Assembly (NCBI GenBank): GCA_947073765.1
Contig: CAMTMZ010000023.1
Coordinates: 1 to 42,492, forward strand
DNA from: an uncultured Bacillota bacterium
Lineage (GTDB): Bacteria > Bacillota > Clostridia > Oscillospirales > Oscillospiraceae
Length of the DNA stretch: 42,492 nucleotides
Direction: 5' to 3'
Numbering within the stretch: the first letter of the stretch is position 1; each line of letters opens with the position of its first letter. The notes under the pieces were generated by a model that was given only the letters and a program-made list of their open reading frames with translations, ran no database searches and was not told where the DNA came from. Positions 1 through 7,261 of the stretch are shown here, one piece after another. The position numbers and the translations under genes are program-made.

Positions 1-60
1 ATGATAGCAGAAACGAAAACGGAAATCGACGCTGAAAGAGAGCGTCTGAAAGCAGGCTGA
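1..60 (+). CDS. 3' end of an unidentified gene of the upstream element
   Basis: An open frame runs from the window edge to a TGA at 58-60 and ends in a charged, helical tail (TEIDAERERLKAG). A strong terminator follows at 71-110 and a tRNA-Thr attachment site at 225. In the two complete elements of this window the last gene before the attachment site is the integrase, so this is probably the C-terminus of a different integrase, but its sequence does not resemble the other two ends. The first codon is ATG by chance or otherwise; the 5' part is outside the window. Confidence 0.4.
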   Translation: MIAETKTEIDAERERLKAG

Positions 61-70
61 CAAAAATCTA

Positions 71-110
71 CGGCTCACCGAGTGGGATATCCTCTCGGTG
101 AGCCGTTTTT
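71..110 (+). terminator. Rho-independent terminator
   Basis: A perfect 12-bp stem (71-82 with 94-105, CGGCTCACCGAG) with an 11-nt loop is followed by TTTTT at 106-110. It ends the gene that stops at position 60. Confidence 0.9.
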
Positions 111-224
111 CTCTGTCTGTGGCTATTTGTGTGGTCAAACCCAAATTCAGAAATTCAAATCAGCGAGAAAAGTGCTGAAATACAAGAAAAATCCAGCCTT
201 TCCCACAGGAAAAACTGGACTTTC

Positions 225-270
225 TGGAGCTGCTGGGCGGATTCGAACCGCCGACCTCATCCTTACCAAG
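225..270 (-). repeat. Attachment site 1: tRNA-Thr 3' half (att)
   Basis: Read on the minus strand this is the 3' half of a tRNA-Thr: anticodon loop TTGGTAA (anticodon GGT), 3' anticodon stem GGATG, T arm GGCGG-TTCGAAT-CCGCC, acceptor strand CAGCAGC, discriminator T and encoded CCA (225-227). The 5' anticodon stem is missing: the bases beyond 270 do not pair with GGATG. It is therefore not a functional tRNA but the displaced 3' end left by integration. The 17-nt core at 253-269 (GACCTCATCCTTACCAA on the plus strand) is identical at 20831-20847 and 36862-36878. The T arm differs from the other two copies, so this end came from a different element or from the original chromosome. Confidence 0.85.
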
Positions 271-408
271 TGATTGGAAGCTCTGGGAATGCCGCTGTTT
301 GGCACTTTCAGGGCGTTTTTGTTTGGGAAAGGCATGCTCTTGGGCCATTTCCCGTCCACTGACTCCGTCCGCTTTTTTCGGCGTGTGGGTCACGGTGTGG
401 GTCAACCC
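270..408. repeat. Element 1 left end with arm-type direct repeats
   Basis: About 140 nt that recur beside the other att copies (20848-20985 and 36879-37016) with few changes. It contains two GTGTGGGTCA units separated by CG (383-404), preceded by CCGCTTTTTTC. The same double unit lies between each integrase gene and the following att site (20696-20717, 36727-36748). Paired short direct repeats inside both ends are the usual form of arm-type binding sites for the N-terminal domain of Tn916/lambda-type integrases; that role is inferred. Confidence 0.75.
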
Positions 409-414
409 GCAAAC

Positions 415-825
415 CTATAATTCTGTACGGTACCGCTGTTCCAGATACTCGCCTACATCTCCACAGAAAGTCACCGCACCGGAAAATAGCGCATTGGTAT
501 CTGCGACAGAGCAGATATAAAAATCCTCGTAATCACTGCGGTTTCGAATTAGTGAGGCATTAGAGATCAATTTGCTGTACTCTCTGGGCAATATTTCAGG
601 TTTCAAATAATTCAGGGTAAACCGGGCAATCACCGCCGAGTGCTTCCTGAAGTCTTCGCCATCCAGAGCCAGCACCGCCCGCATCGCATGAAAAATCGCA
701 TAGTACGCCCGGTTGTTGGCGGAAGCATAATCCCTTGCTTCCATATCCCGTTTGGCAGATGCCAGCATTTCCTCGGCTTTCTGAAAACGATACCGTGATA
801 GGTCAACTTTTGTGATATTAGGCAC
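415..825 (-). CDS. HEPN-domain protein (partner of MNT nucleotidyltransferase)
   Basis: 136 residues, all-helical HEPN type (PF05168-like): a YASANNRAYYAIFHAMRAVL helix, then DFRKHSAVIARF, then RNRSDYEDFY near residue 95. HEPN proteins often pair with MNT nucleotidyltransferases in toxin-antitoxin modules in which the HEPN partner is an RNase. The usual R-x4-6-H catalytic motif is not clear here: the RSDYEDFY stretch has no histidine, so RNase activity is uncertain. Its start overlaps the end of the MNT gene by 8 nt, implying translational coupling. Its stop lies about 10 nt from the element's left arm repeat. It sits in the first slot of element 1, where element 3 carries a GNAT/small-protein pair. 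Probable role: maintenance or phage-defence module. Confidence 0.8.
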   Translation of the reverse strand: MPNITKVDLSRYRFQKAEEMLASAKRDMEARDYASANNRAYYAIFHAMRAVLALDGEDFRKHSAVIARFTLNYLKPEILPREYSKLISNASLIRNRSDYEDFYICSVADTNALFSGAVTFCGDVGEYLEQRYRTEL

Positions 826-1159
826 TGATCCTCACTCCCTCACGCTCAATACTGCGGTAGAATGGGAACAGCTGCAAATTTTGGTTGAAATACTCCCGGT
901 TTTCCACAAGAGGTGACACCGCAATACCGTGATCCAGCAAGAGCTCAGCGGCCAGGTCTCCCACCTGCCAATTTCGGTCTGAGATATCCTGGCGGGAGGC
1001 ATCTACCAAAATCAGCACATCAATATCCGACCCAGGATCAGCGTCTCCTCTGGCATAAGAGCCAAAAAGGATGGCCTCTATTTTATCCTGCGGAAACAGC
1101 AGGGCGATCCTGCTGCACAATTCCGCAACAATCGTGGTCACTTCCTGCCTGGTACGCAT
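818..1159 (-). CDS. MNT-type nucleotidyltransferase (HEPN/MNT module)
   Basis: 113 residues from the ATG at 1159, chosen because GAGGAGGG lies 6 nt upstream; a longer frame reaches 1213 without a ribosome-binding site. The minimal nucleotidyltransferase signature is complete: LFGSYARGDADPGSDIDVLI gives GS-x-A-R-G-D followed by D-x-D, the metal-binding pair. In characterised HEPN/MNT modules the MNT protein neutralises its HEPN partner by adding AMP. It is first in a two-gene operon with the HEPN gene (8-nt overlap). Promoter is not obvious; the upstream 60 nt contain a boundary repeat shared with other elements. Confidence 0.85.
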   Translation of the reverse strand: MRTRQEVTTIVAELCSRIALLFPQDKIEAILFGSYARGDADPGSDIDVLILVDASRQDISDRNWQVGDLAAELLLDHGIAVSPLVENREYFNQNLQLFPFYRSIEREGVRISA

Positions 1160-1224
1160 AGGATGCCCTCCTCTCTCCAAGCAAGGTTTTTTGACACTAT
1201 GAGTGTAACACAATGGGCAGTAAA

Positions 1225-1350
1225 ATACAAGCGGACCTCATGCAGAAATTGCTACGCAGTAAACAACAGGGAAGCTGTAGGCGCTGTGTAATTCGCTTTA
1301 TTTTTATCTCTGCATTTCTTCATTGCAAATCACAGTTTTCTATAGGCCAT
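1225..1350. repeat. Boundary motif plus leader relic (element 1 copy)
   Basis: Starts with AAATACAAGC, then TTGCTACGCAGTAAACAACAG (split here as TTGCTACGCAG + TAAACAACAG, 1249-1269), then a segment (about 1275-1343) matching 41985-42050 of element 3, including CGCTTTATTTTTA and CTCTGCATTTCT. In element 3 the same sequence leads into the ribosome-binding site of a secreted-protein gene. Here it stops about 10 nt before the stop codon of the convergent GH3 gene, with no trace of the secreted-protein gene, so it looks like the left border at which cargo replaced that gene. No coding capacity is evident. Confidence 0.65.
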
Positions 1351-3762
1351 TTAATCGACTTTCAAAATCAGCTCTAATACCCGACCGGCGCAAATCTCCA
1401 GGTCACGGTGGCTGACTGCCCCCAGCTTCATGGCCTCCTGTACCCGCTCCAGGTAGCCGTTGGCCATTTTCAGGTCATTGCCGGCCAAAATTTCTTTGTA
1501 ATGCTCTCCCCGGGTCCACCAGTCGGTCATCACCATGCCGGTATAGCCCCAGTCACCCCGCAGGATATCCGTCAGCAGCTCCCGGCTCTCGGAGGCGCGG
1601 CGGCCGTTGATCACGTTGTAGGAGCTCATAATGGCCCAGGGTTTCGCCTCCCGGACGATGATTTCAAAGGCGCGCAGGTAAATTTCCCGCAGGGCCCGCT
1701 GGGACAGGCGGGAGTCGCTGTGCTTGCGGTTGGTCTCCTTGTTGTTGCAGGCGAAGTGCTTCACCGTGGCGGCCATGTTTTGGCTCTGAATGCCACGCAC
1801 CTCGGCCCCGGCCAGCTTTCCGGTGAGCAGCGGGTCCTCGGAGAAGTACTCAAAGTTCCGGCCGCACAGGGGATTGCGGTGAATATTGACCGCCGGGGCC
1901 AGCCAGACAGAGATATTGTTCTCCTTGACCTCCGCCGCCGCGGCGGCGCCCACCCGGGAAACCAGCTCCCAGTCCCAGGTAGCGGCCAGCAGAGTGGCGC
2001 AGGGCCAGGCGGTGGTACACACCCCCACCTCGGGCCGAATCCGCAGACCCGCCGGGCCGTCGGCGGTAGTCAGGTTGGGCACGCCGTACTCCGGGAGGTT
2101 GCCCAGTCCAAAGGTGTTGGACACTCCCACGTTGGGCTGTCCCCCCAGCAGGTGGATCAGATCGCCGTCGCTGAGCTGGGCCACAAATTCCTCCAGGGTC
2201 AGTTTCCCCTCCGCCACGGCGGAGAGGGGCTGTACGCCCTCGGCGTAGGGTTGGGTCAGCAGCCAGCGCCCCCGGCCAGGCGTCGCGGGGGCAACCGCCT
2301 CGGCCTGACCAGCGTGGATGGGCCGGAGCAGATTGATGTCGGTGTCCGCTACCGGGGCGGCGGGCAGCTCCTCCCAGCCCCCGTCCGCCAGCAGGCGTTT
2401 AGGAAGGTGGGACGGGGACAGGCTGTCGCTGACCGTGCGAGTAACCTCCGTTTCAACCTGCTCCCAAGCCCAGTCCAGCTCTGCCGCCTCCCGCACGGAG
2501 GTCCCCACATATAGGGCGTAGCGCCCCTGCTCCAGCACCCAGGCGGAGGGGACGATCTTCCCCAAATCGTCGAAGCTGGCCATATCCGAGACGGCAAAGG
2601 TCAGCTCTACCGTTTCACTCTCGCCGGGCCCCAGCAGCTTCGTCTTCTGGAATGCCGCCAGACAGCGTTTCGGCTTCTGGAGCAGCCCCCAGGGGGCCCG
2701 GTAGTAGAGCTGGACCACTTCTTTCCCCGCCCGGCTTCCGGTGTTGGTCACCCGGACGGCAACCCGAATTTGACCGTCCGACCCTCCGGCGTTCACCGTC
2801 TCCAGGGCAAAGGTGGTGTAGGACAGGCCGTAGCCGAAGGGGTAGCACACCCGCTCCGCCACCCCGGGGATGGTCTCGAAATACCGGTAGCCCACATAGA
2901 TATCCTCGGTGTACTCCACATAGTGGGGGGAGTCGTGAAAATGCTCCGTGGAGGGGTAGTCGGACAGGTCCCGGGCGAAGGTGTCGGGCAGCTTGCCGCA
3001 GGGGTTGGTCCTGCCGGTGAGCAGGGCGGCGACAGCCGCGCCCCCCTCCATCCCGCCCTGATAGGCCAGCAGGACGGAGGGGATGCGGTCATCCTCACAG
3101 AACCAGGAGACATCCATCACGCCGCCAACGTTGAGCACCAAAACCACCTGCGCAAAGGCGGCGCAGACCTGCCGCACCATATTCTGCTCAGCGCCAGTCA
3201 GATAGAAATCCCCCTTAGGGAAAATCGCTTTTGCCTTTTGGGGCATCACCAACTCATCGGGCCAGGGATAGTCTGGCTCCTGGTACAACACCGGCTCCCG
3301 GTCCCAGCCCTCCCCGGAGAAGCGGCTGAGGACAATCACCGCCACGTCCGTATTTTCCTTTGCCCCGTCCACCAGGCTTTGGGGCAGCTCCGGCTCGGCC
3401 ATCAGGCCGGGCACGTCCCCGGCCTTGTACCGCCCGGCCACATAGTCCCGGTAAAAATCGGACAGGGGCTCGCAGAGGGGCACCCCCTCTCCTTTTAGTC
3501 CGTCGTACAGGTTCCGGACATAGGCCACGGTCACGTCGCCGCTGCCGCCGCCCCCCTTCACATAGTCGAAGCTGCCCTTGCCGAACAGGGCCACCCGGGT
3601 CTCCGGAGCCAGGGGGAGCAGTCCCCCGTCGTTTTTCAGCAACACCATGCCCTCCTGGGCCGCCTGCCGGGACAGGGCGACGTGCTCTGGACTGGCCGTT
3701 ACACGCCGGTCCCCCTCCAGGGGCAGATTGGGCTGATAGCGGGCGCGAATCCACTTTTCCAT
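1351..3762 (-). CDS. GH3 beta-glucosidase, circularly permuted domain order
   Basis: 803 residues, cytoplasmic (no signal peptide). Domain order is reversed relative to classical GH3: residues ~25-280 form the alpha/beta sandwich (SRQAAQEGMVLLKNDGGLLP, GGGGSGDVT), ~290-425 the fibronectin-III-like domain (YPFGYGLSYTTF, VRVTNTGSRAGKEVVQLYY), and ~510-803 the TIM barrel (TADGPAGLR, NIHRNPLCGRNFEYFSEDP, KHFACNNKE, MVMTDWW). The nucleophile is Asp747 in VMTDWW. Permuted GH3 enzymes of this type are known from ruminal bacteria and cleave beta-glucosides or cello-/laminari-oligosaccharides. It is last in the ABC-transporter operon, separated by a hairpin terminator at 3776-3804, with its own AAGGAGG just upstream. 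Likely final step releasing glucose from imported beta-glucan oligomers; exact linkage preference cannot be read. Confidence 0.93.
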   Translation of the reverse strand: MEKWIRARYQPNLPLEGDRRVTASPEHVALSRQAAQEGMVLLKNDGGLLPLAPETRVALFGKGSFDYVKGGGGSGDVTVAYVRNLYDGLKGEGVPLCEPLSDFYRDYVAGRYKAGDVPGLMAEPELPQSLVDGAKENTDVAVIVLSRFSGEGWDREPVLYQEPDYPWPDELVMPQKAKAIFPKGDFYLTGAEQNMVRQVCAAFAQVVLVLNVGGVMDVSWFCEDDRIPSVLLAYQGGMEGGAAVAALLTGRTNPCGKLPDTFARDLSDYPSTEHFHDSPHYVEYTEDIYVGYRYFETIPGVAERVCYPFGYGLSYTTFALETVNAGGSDGQIRVAVRVTNTGSRAGKEVVQLYYRAPWGLLQKPKRCLAAFQKTKLLGPGESETVELTFAVSDMASFDDLGKIVPSAWVLEQGRYALYVGTSVREAAELDWAWEQVETEVTRTVSDSLSPSHLPKRLLADGGWEELPAAPVADTDINLLRPIHAGQAEAVAPATPGRGRWLLTQPYAEGVQPLSAVAEGKLTLEEFVAQLSDGDLIHLLGGQPNVGVSNTFGLGNLPEYGVPNLTTADGPAGLRIRPEVGVCTTAWPCATLLAATWDWELVSRVGAAAAAEVKENNISVWLAPAVNIHRNPLCGRNFEYFSEDPLLTGKLAGAEVRGIQSQNMAATVKHFACNNKETNRKHSDSRLSQRALREIYLRAFEIIVREAKPWAIMSSYNVINGRRASESRELLTDILRGDWGYTGMVMTDWWTRGEHYKEILAGNDLKMANGYLERVQEAMKLGAVSHRDLEICAGRVLELILKVD

Positions 3763-3775
3763 AATTTCCTCCTTG

Positions 3776-3804
3776 AAAAAGCGCCGTCAAGCCGACGGCG
3801 CTTT
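3776..3804 (-). terminator. Hairpin terminator/attenuator inside the ABC-GH3 operon
   Basis: Perfect stem of GCGCCGTC (3781-3788) with GACGGCGC (3794-3801), extended by A-T pairs; on the minus strand it is followed by TTTTT (3780-3776) and then immediately by the AAGGAGG of the GH3 gene. It lies between the permease stop (3815) and the GH3 start (3762), so it should lower, not abolish, GH3 transcription relative to the transporter. Confidence 0.85.
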
Positions 3805-3814
3805 GTGTGTTGAT

Positions 3815-4657
3815 TTACTCCTTGACGCCGCCCAGGGTGACGCCTTCCACAATAAATTTCGACAGCAGCAGATAAATGATAATGATGGGCACGATGGCGA
3901 TGGTAATCATCATATAAATTTTACCCATGTCAAAATTCATGTAGTCCGCGCCCCGGAGGGTGGCGATCATGATGGGCAGTGTCTGCTTGTTCTTGGAGGT
4001 GATGACCAGGGCGGGAATGAAGTAGTTGTTCCAGGAGCCCACGAAGGTGAAGATGGCCTGCACCGCAATGGCGGGCTTCATGATGGGCAGCACGATGCGG
4101 TTGAAGGTGCCGAACTCTTTAGAGCCGTCGATCCGGGCGGCCTCAATCAGCTCCCTGGGCAGGGAGGACTGCATATAGCTGTGCATGAAGTAGAACACGG
4201 CGGGGGAGGCGATAGAGGGGATAATCAGAGGCAGCAGGGAGTCGTCCAGCCCCATGCTGGTAATCAGGCGCAGGAAGCCCAGAGCGGTCACCTGGGTGGG
4301 CATGACCAGGATGGCCATGATGAAGGTGAAGGCCGCGCGCTTGAGCTTGAAGTCGTAGGCATAGATGCCGTAAGCCGTCAGGGCGGAGAAGTAGGTCACG
4401 ATGGCGGCGCAACAGCCGGAGACAATCAGGCTGTTCTGGATGCCCTTCAAAATGGGGATGGCAGGGTCGTTGATAACACTGTTCAGGTTGGTCAGGAAGC
4501 TGGAGCCGGGCAGGAAGGAGAAGCCCAGCTGGAGCTGCGCATGGGACCGGGTGGCGTTGATAATCAGGATGTAGAAGAAGAACAGGCACAAAAAGGCCAG
4601 GATGATCAGCACCACATGGGCTAAAATCGTCCGTCCGTTGGATTTTTTGCTCTCCAT
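3815..4657 (-). CDS. Carbohydrate ABC transporter permease, MalG type
   Basis: 280 residues, six predicted membrane segments starting with a hydrophobic helix at ~10-33 (LAHVVLIILAFLCLFFFYIL). The EAA loop that docks the ATPase is present (EAARIDGSKEFGTFNRIVLP, around residues 175-195). It forms the membrane channel with the MalF-type partner, whose stop overlaps this start by one nucleotide (TAATG). Family CUT1, which imports oligosaccharides. No ATPase gene is present in the operon; CUT1 importers in Firmicutes commonly share a housekeeping MsmX/MalK-type ATPase. Substrate inferred from neighbours: beta-gluco-oligosaccharides. Confidence 0.93.
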   Translation of the reverse strand: MESKKSNGRTILAHVVLIILAFLCLFFFYILIINATRSHAQLQLGFSFLPGSSFLTNLNSVINDPAIPILKGIQNSLIVSGCCAAIVTYFSALTAYGIYAYDFKLKRAAFTFIMAILVMPTQVTALGFLRLITSMGLDDSLLPLIIPSIASPAVFYFMHSYMQSSLPRELIEAARIDGSKEFGTFNRIVLPIMKPAIAVQAIFTFVGSWNNYFIPALVITSKNKQTLPIMIATLRGADYMNFDMGKIYMMITIAIVPIIIIYLLLSKFIVEGVTLGGVKE

Positions 4658-5613
4658 TATGCCTTGCCTCCCTTCCTGGCCCGCCTGGCCGCGGATTTGG
4701 AGCCGTCCGGGTCGCTGTCGGTGTTCATCTTAAAGACCATCCAGCAGAGAATGGCGCTGATGATGAACAGGAAGACGGACAGGGCGCCGGCGATGCCGTA
4801 GTTCTTGGCCTGCAGGTGCTTGTTCAGGTACATGATCAGGGTCATGGTGGTGCGGTCGGGGGCGCCCTTGCCGGCGGTCAGAATCTGGGGCACGTCGAAC
4901 ATCTGGAGGCCACCGATGAGGGAGGTAATCAGGGTGTAGGTCAGCAGGGGCTTGATCTGGGGCAAGGTGATCCGGAAAAATTTCTGAATGTGGGTGCAGC
5001 CGTCCAGCTCCGCCGCCTCAAAAATGGAGGGATTAATGCCCATAATGGCCGCCATAAGCATAATGGTGGTGTTGCCGAACCACATGAGGAAGTTCATCAG
5101 CCCCACCAGGGTGCGGGCGCCCAGGGTGGACTCCATAAACCGGATGGCCTCTCCGACGATCCCCATGCGCAGCAGGATGCTGTTGATAGGCCCGGCGTTG
5201 GAGAACAGAGCGAAGAACAGCATGGCGAAAGCGGAGGCCATGATCAGGTTGGGCAGGTAGATGACCACCTTGAAGAACTGCTTGCCCCGGATTTTCAGCC
5301 GGGCGTCGGTGAACCAGGACGCCAGCACCAGGGAGATGATGATCTGGGGCACAAAGCCCAGCACCCACATCACAAAGGTGTTCCAGGCGTACTTGGGCAG
5401 ATCGGAGGAGAGCAGCGAGATGTAGTTGGACAGCCCCGTCCAGTTGGGGCCCACGGTTTTCAGGCCGAAGGCGTAGTACTCATAGAAGCTGTTCCGGATG
5501 GTGTCCGCCAGCGGGATCAGGGAAAAAATGGCGTAGGACAGGAAGAAGGGCAGGATGAAGATATAGCCCCACTTGGCATAGCTGACGCTTTTGATTATAT
5601 TCTGTTTTTCCAT
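4657..5613 (-). CDS. Carbohydrate ABC transporter permease, MalF type
   Basis: 318 residues with a first membrane helix at ~14-36 (GYIFILPFFLSYAIFSLIPL) and about six segments in all. The EAA motif reads EAAELDGCTHIQKFFRITLP around residue 215. It pairs with the MalG-type permease downstream (1-nt overlap) and lies 24 nt after the binding-protein gene, so the three form one transcript. CUT1 family. The C-terminal tail is basic (SAARRARKGGKA) and cytoplasmic. Confidence 0.93.
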   Translation of the reverse strand: MEKQNIIKSVSYAKWGYIFILPFFLSYAIFSLIPLADTIRNSFYEYYAFGLKTVGPNWTGLSNYISLLSSDLPKYAWNTFVMWVLGFVPQIIISLVLASWFTDARLKIRGKQFFKVVIYLPNLIMASAFAMLFFALFSNAGPINSILLRMGIVGEAIRFMESTLGARTLVGLMNFLMWFGNTTIMLMAAIMGINPSIFEAAELDGCTHIQKFFRITLPQIKPLLTYTLITSLIGGLQMFDVPQILTAGKGAPDRTTMTLIMYLNKHLQAKNYGIAGALSVFLFIISAILCWMVFKMNTDSDPDGSKSAARRARKGGKA

Positions 5614-5637
5614 AAAAAGTCCCCCTCTCTCTCATTT

Positions 5638-7026
5638 TTATGGCCATTCCACGCCGCCGCCTACCAGCCAGGGGTAGCGCTCGGTGATGGACATCTCAAA
5701 GTTGGCCTTGGCCTTGTCCAGGCTGATCTTGCCGTTGAAGTAGTCGCCGAAGGTGTTTTGGAACTCCTCCACACAGCCCTGGTCGTAGGAGGAGATGTTG
5801 GACAGGTCCACCGTGGCCGCCACGTCGGAGAGCACGCCGATGTAATTCTGTCCGCCCAGCAGGTCGATGCCGAAGTCGGGGGACTGGGCCAGCTCCTCCA
5901 TCAGGGGCTGGTCGTTGCTCATCTCGCCGTAGTTCAGTGCCAGGGTGCGCAGGAGCTCCCGATCGGCAGTCATGGTCAGCATGATGTCCCTGACCTGGGA
6001 GGCGTTGTCGGTGCCGTTGGCAGCCACCAGCCAGGTGCCGCCCCAAAAGAAGCTCTGGGGGCTGGGGCAGACGGCCCAGTCCTGGGCGGCGGCGGTGTCC
6101 TTCACGTTGGGGGCGATGCACACGTCCAGGCCCCAGGCGGGGAGGAAGAAGCAGAACACCTTGGAGTCGGGGCCCATGTCCTTGTTCCACTCGTCGTTCC
6201 ACTGGCCCGGCACGTTGTGGCTGACGCCGCTGGCGATGTCCTCCATGGAGCGCTCCACCCAGTTCATCATGTTGGGGTCCACCACCACGGTCTTGTCGTT
6301 CTTCACCCAGGGGGCGGAGACGTTGTTGGAATACACCCGGGCGGTGTCGGCCCGGCCGGAGTACATATAGTAGCCGGCTTCCTTCATCTGCCCGGCGGTC
6401 TCGTAGAATTTGTCCCAGTCGGCCACGGCGGCGCCCACGACCTCCGGGTCGTCGGTGCCCAGGACGGCCTGGGCGATGGAGCGGCGGTAGACCAGCATGC
6501 CGGGGGTGGCCTGGTAGCTCAGGCCCCTAATCTCCCCGTCGGAGCCGGTCATGGCCTCCAAGGTGTAGCGGTACTGGTTGGCGATGTCAGCGTCGGTGAT
6601 GCCCAGCTGAGAGATGGGGAGGGCCACGTTGACCTCAGGGTCGACGTACTTCAAGGCGTAGTCGGCCTCCACCAGAAACATGTCCACCCGCTCGTCGGCG
6701 GCCGCCCTGCCCTGCTTGAGCAGCGCCTCATCCAGCTTCTGCTGATAGACGCCGTCCTGGGTGGGGTTGACGATCCAGTGAACCTCGGTGCCGTCTTTCA
6801 GATAGGCCACCGACTTGTCGTTGGACAGGCGCTCTACTTCGGGGTAGTTCTCGTTGAACTTGCCCTGGAACTCCTCATTCCACACGTAGATGTTCAGGAC
6901 CTTGCCGCCGTCGCTGGCCTGCGTGCCGCTGAGCAGGCCGCCGCTGCCGCCCCCTCCGCAGCCGCTGAGCAGCCCCAGAGCTGTCACGGAGGCCAGCGCC
7001 AGGCCCAGGATTCTCTTTTTTCTCAT
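5638..7026 (-). CDS. Sugar ABC transporter substrate-binding lipoprotein
   Basis: 462 residues from the ATG at 7026, which has GGAGGAG just upstream; a longer frame to 7164 has no ribosome-binding site and would hide the signal peptide. Signal: MRKKRILGLALASVTALGLL followed by the lipobox LLSGC (Cys about residue 23), then a Gly/Ser-rich linker and the mature family-1 binding fold (VLNIYVWNEEFQGKFNENYP). It should be anchored to the outer face of the membrane and deliver oligosaccharide to the two permeases. First gene of the transporter-GH3 operon, read from a promoter in the 7027-7261 region it shares with the divergent AraC gene. Confidence 0.93.
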   Translation of the reverse strand: MRKKRILGLALASVTALGLLSGCGGGGSGGLLSGTQASDGGKVLNIYVWNEEFQGKFNENYPEVERLSNDKSVAYLKDGTEVHWIVNPTQDGVYQQKLDEALLKQGRAAADERVDMFLVEADYALKYVDPEVNVALPISQLGITDADIANQYRYTLEAMTGSDGEIRGLSYQATPGMLVYRRSIAQAVLGTDDPEVVGAAVADWDKFYETAGQMKEAGYYMYSGRADTARVYSNNVSAPWVKNDKTVVVDPNMMNWVERSMEDIASGVSHNVPGQWNDEWNKDMGPDSKVFCFFLPAWGLDVCIAPNVKDTAAAQDWAVCPSPQSFFWGGTWLVAANGTDNASQVRDIMLTMTADRELLRTLALNYGEMSNDQPLMEELAQSPDFGIDLLGGQNYIGVLSDVAATVDLSNISSYDQGCVEEFQNTFGDYFNGKISLDKAKANFEMSITERYPWLVGGGVEWP

Positions 7027-7081
7027 GTTCCACTCCTCCTGTTCACAGTTTGCGTAGCCCGCGGGCCGCCGTATAATCAAA

Positions 7082-7134
7082 ATTATAGGCGGGCGGGCGG
7101 CGACCGTATATAAAAACCAATAGACAAATATCAA
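7082..7134 (-). promoter_or_regulatory. Promoter region of the transporter operon with possible AraC site
   Basis: On the minus strand TTGATA (7134-7129), 16 nt, TATATA (7112-7107) is a good sigma-A promoter; a perfect TATAAT at 7087-7082 is a second candidate -10 lacking a -35, as at activator-dependent promoters. The 11-mer TTGATATTTGT (7134-7124) and nearby TTTTATATA recur in front of the sugar symporter of element 2 (30623-30662), suggesting a shared regulator-type site. The rest of 7027-7261 holds the AraC leader. Confidence 0.6.
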
Positions 7135-7261
7135 ATCCATGACAGCTTTTGGATACTGTCCCAATTTTTCTCCGAATTTTACGCGTAAACCGCCAAGCTG
7201 CCTCTTGATGAAATGTCAGATTCATGATATATTTGTTCCAAAATTTCAGGGAGGTGCCATC

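Noticed and set aside
225-270. Functional tRNA gene
   Set aside because: Only the 3' half from the anticodon loop on is present; the 5' anticodon stem, D arm and acceptor strand are missing. The same applies to 20803-20848 and 36834-36878.
4816-7113. 765-codon plus-strand frame opposite the transporter genes
   Set aside because: It is antisense to three well-supported genes, is rich in Gly/His/Val/Gln as expected for the complement of GC-rich codons, and has no recognisable domain. The same holds for long frames at 1408-2514, 8001-9989, 10044-11459, 21388-22710 and 26739-28874.
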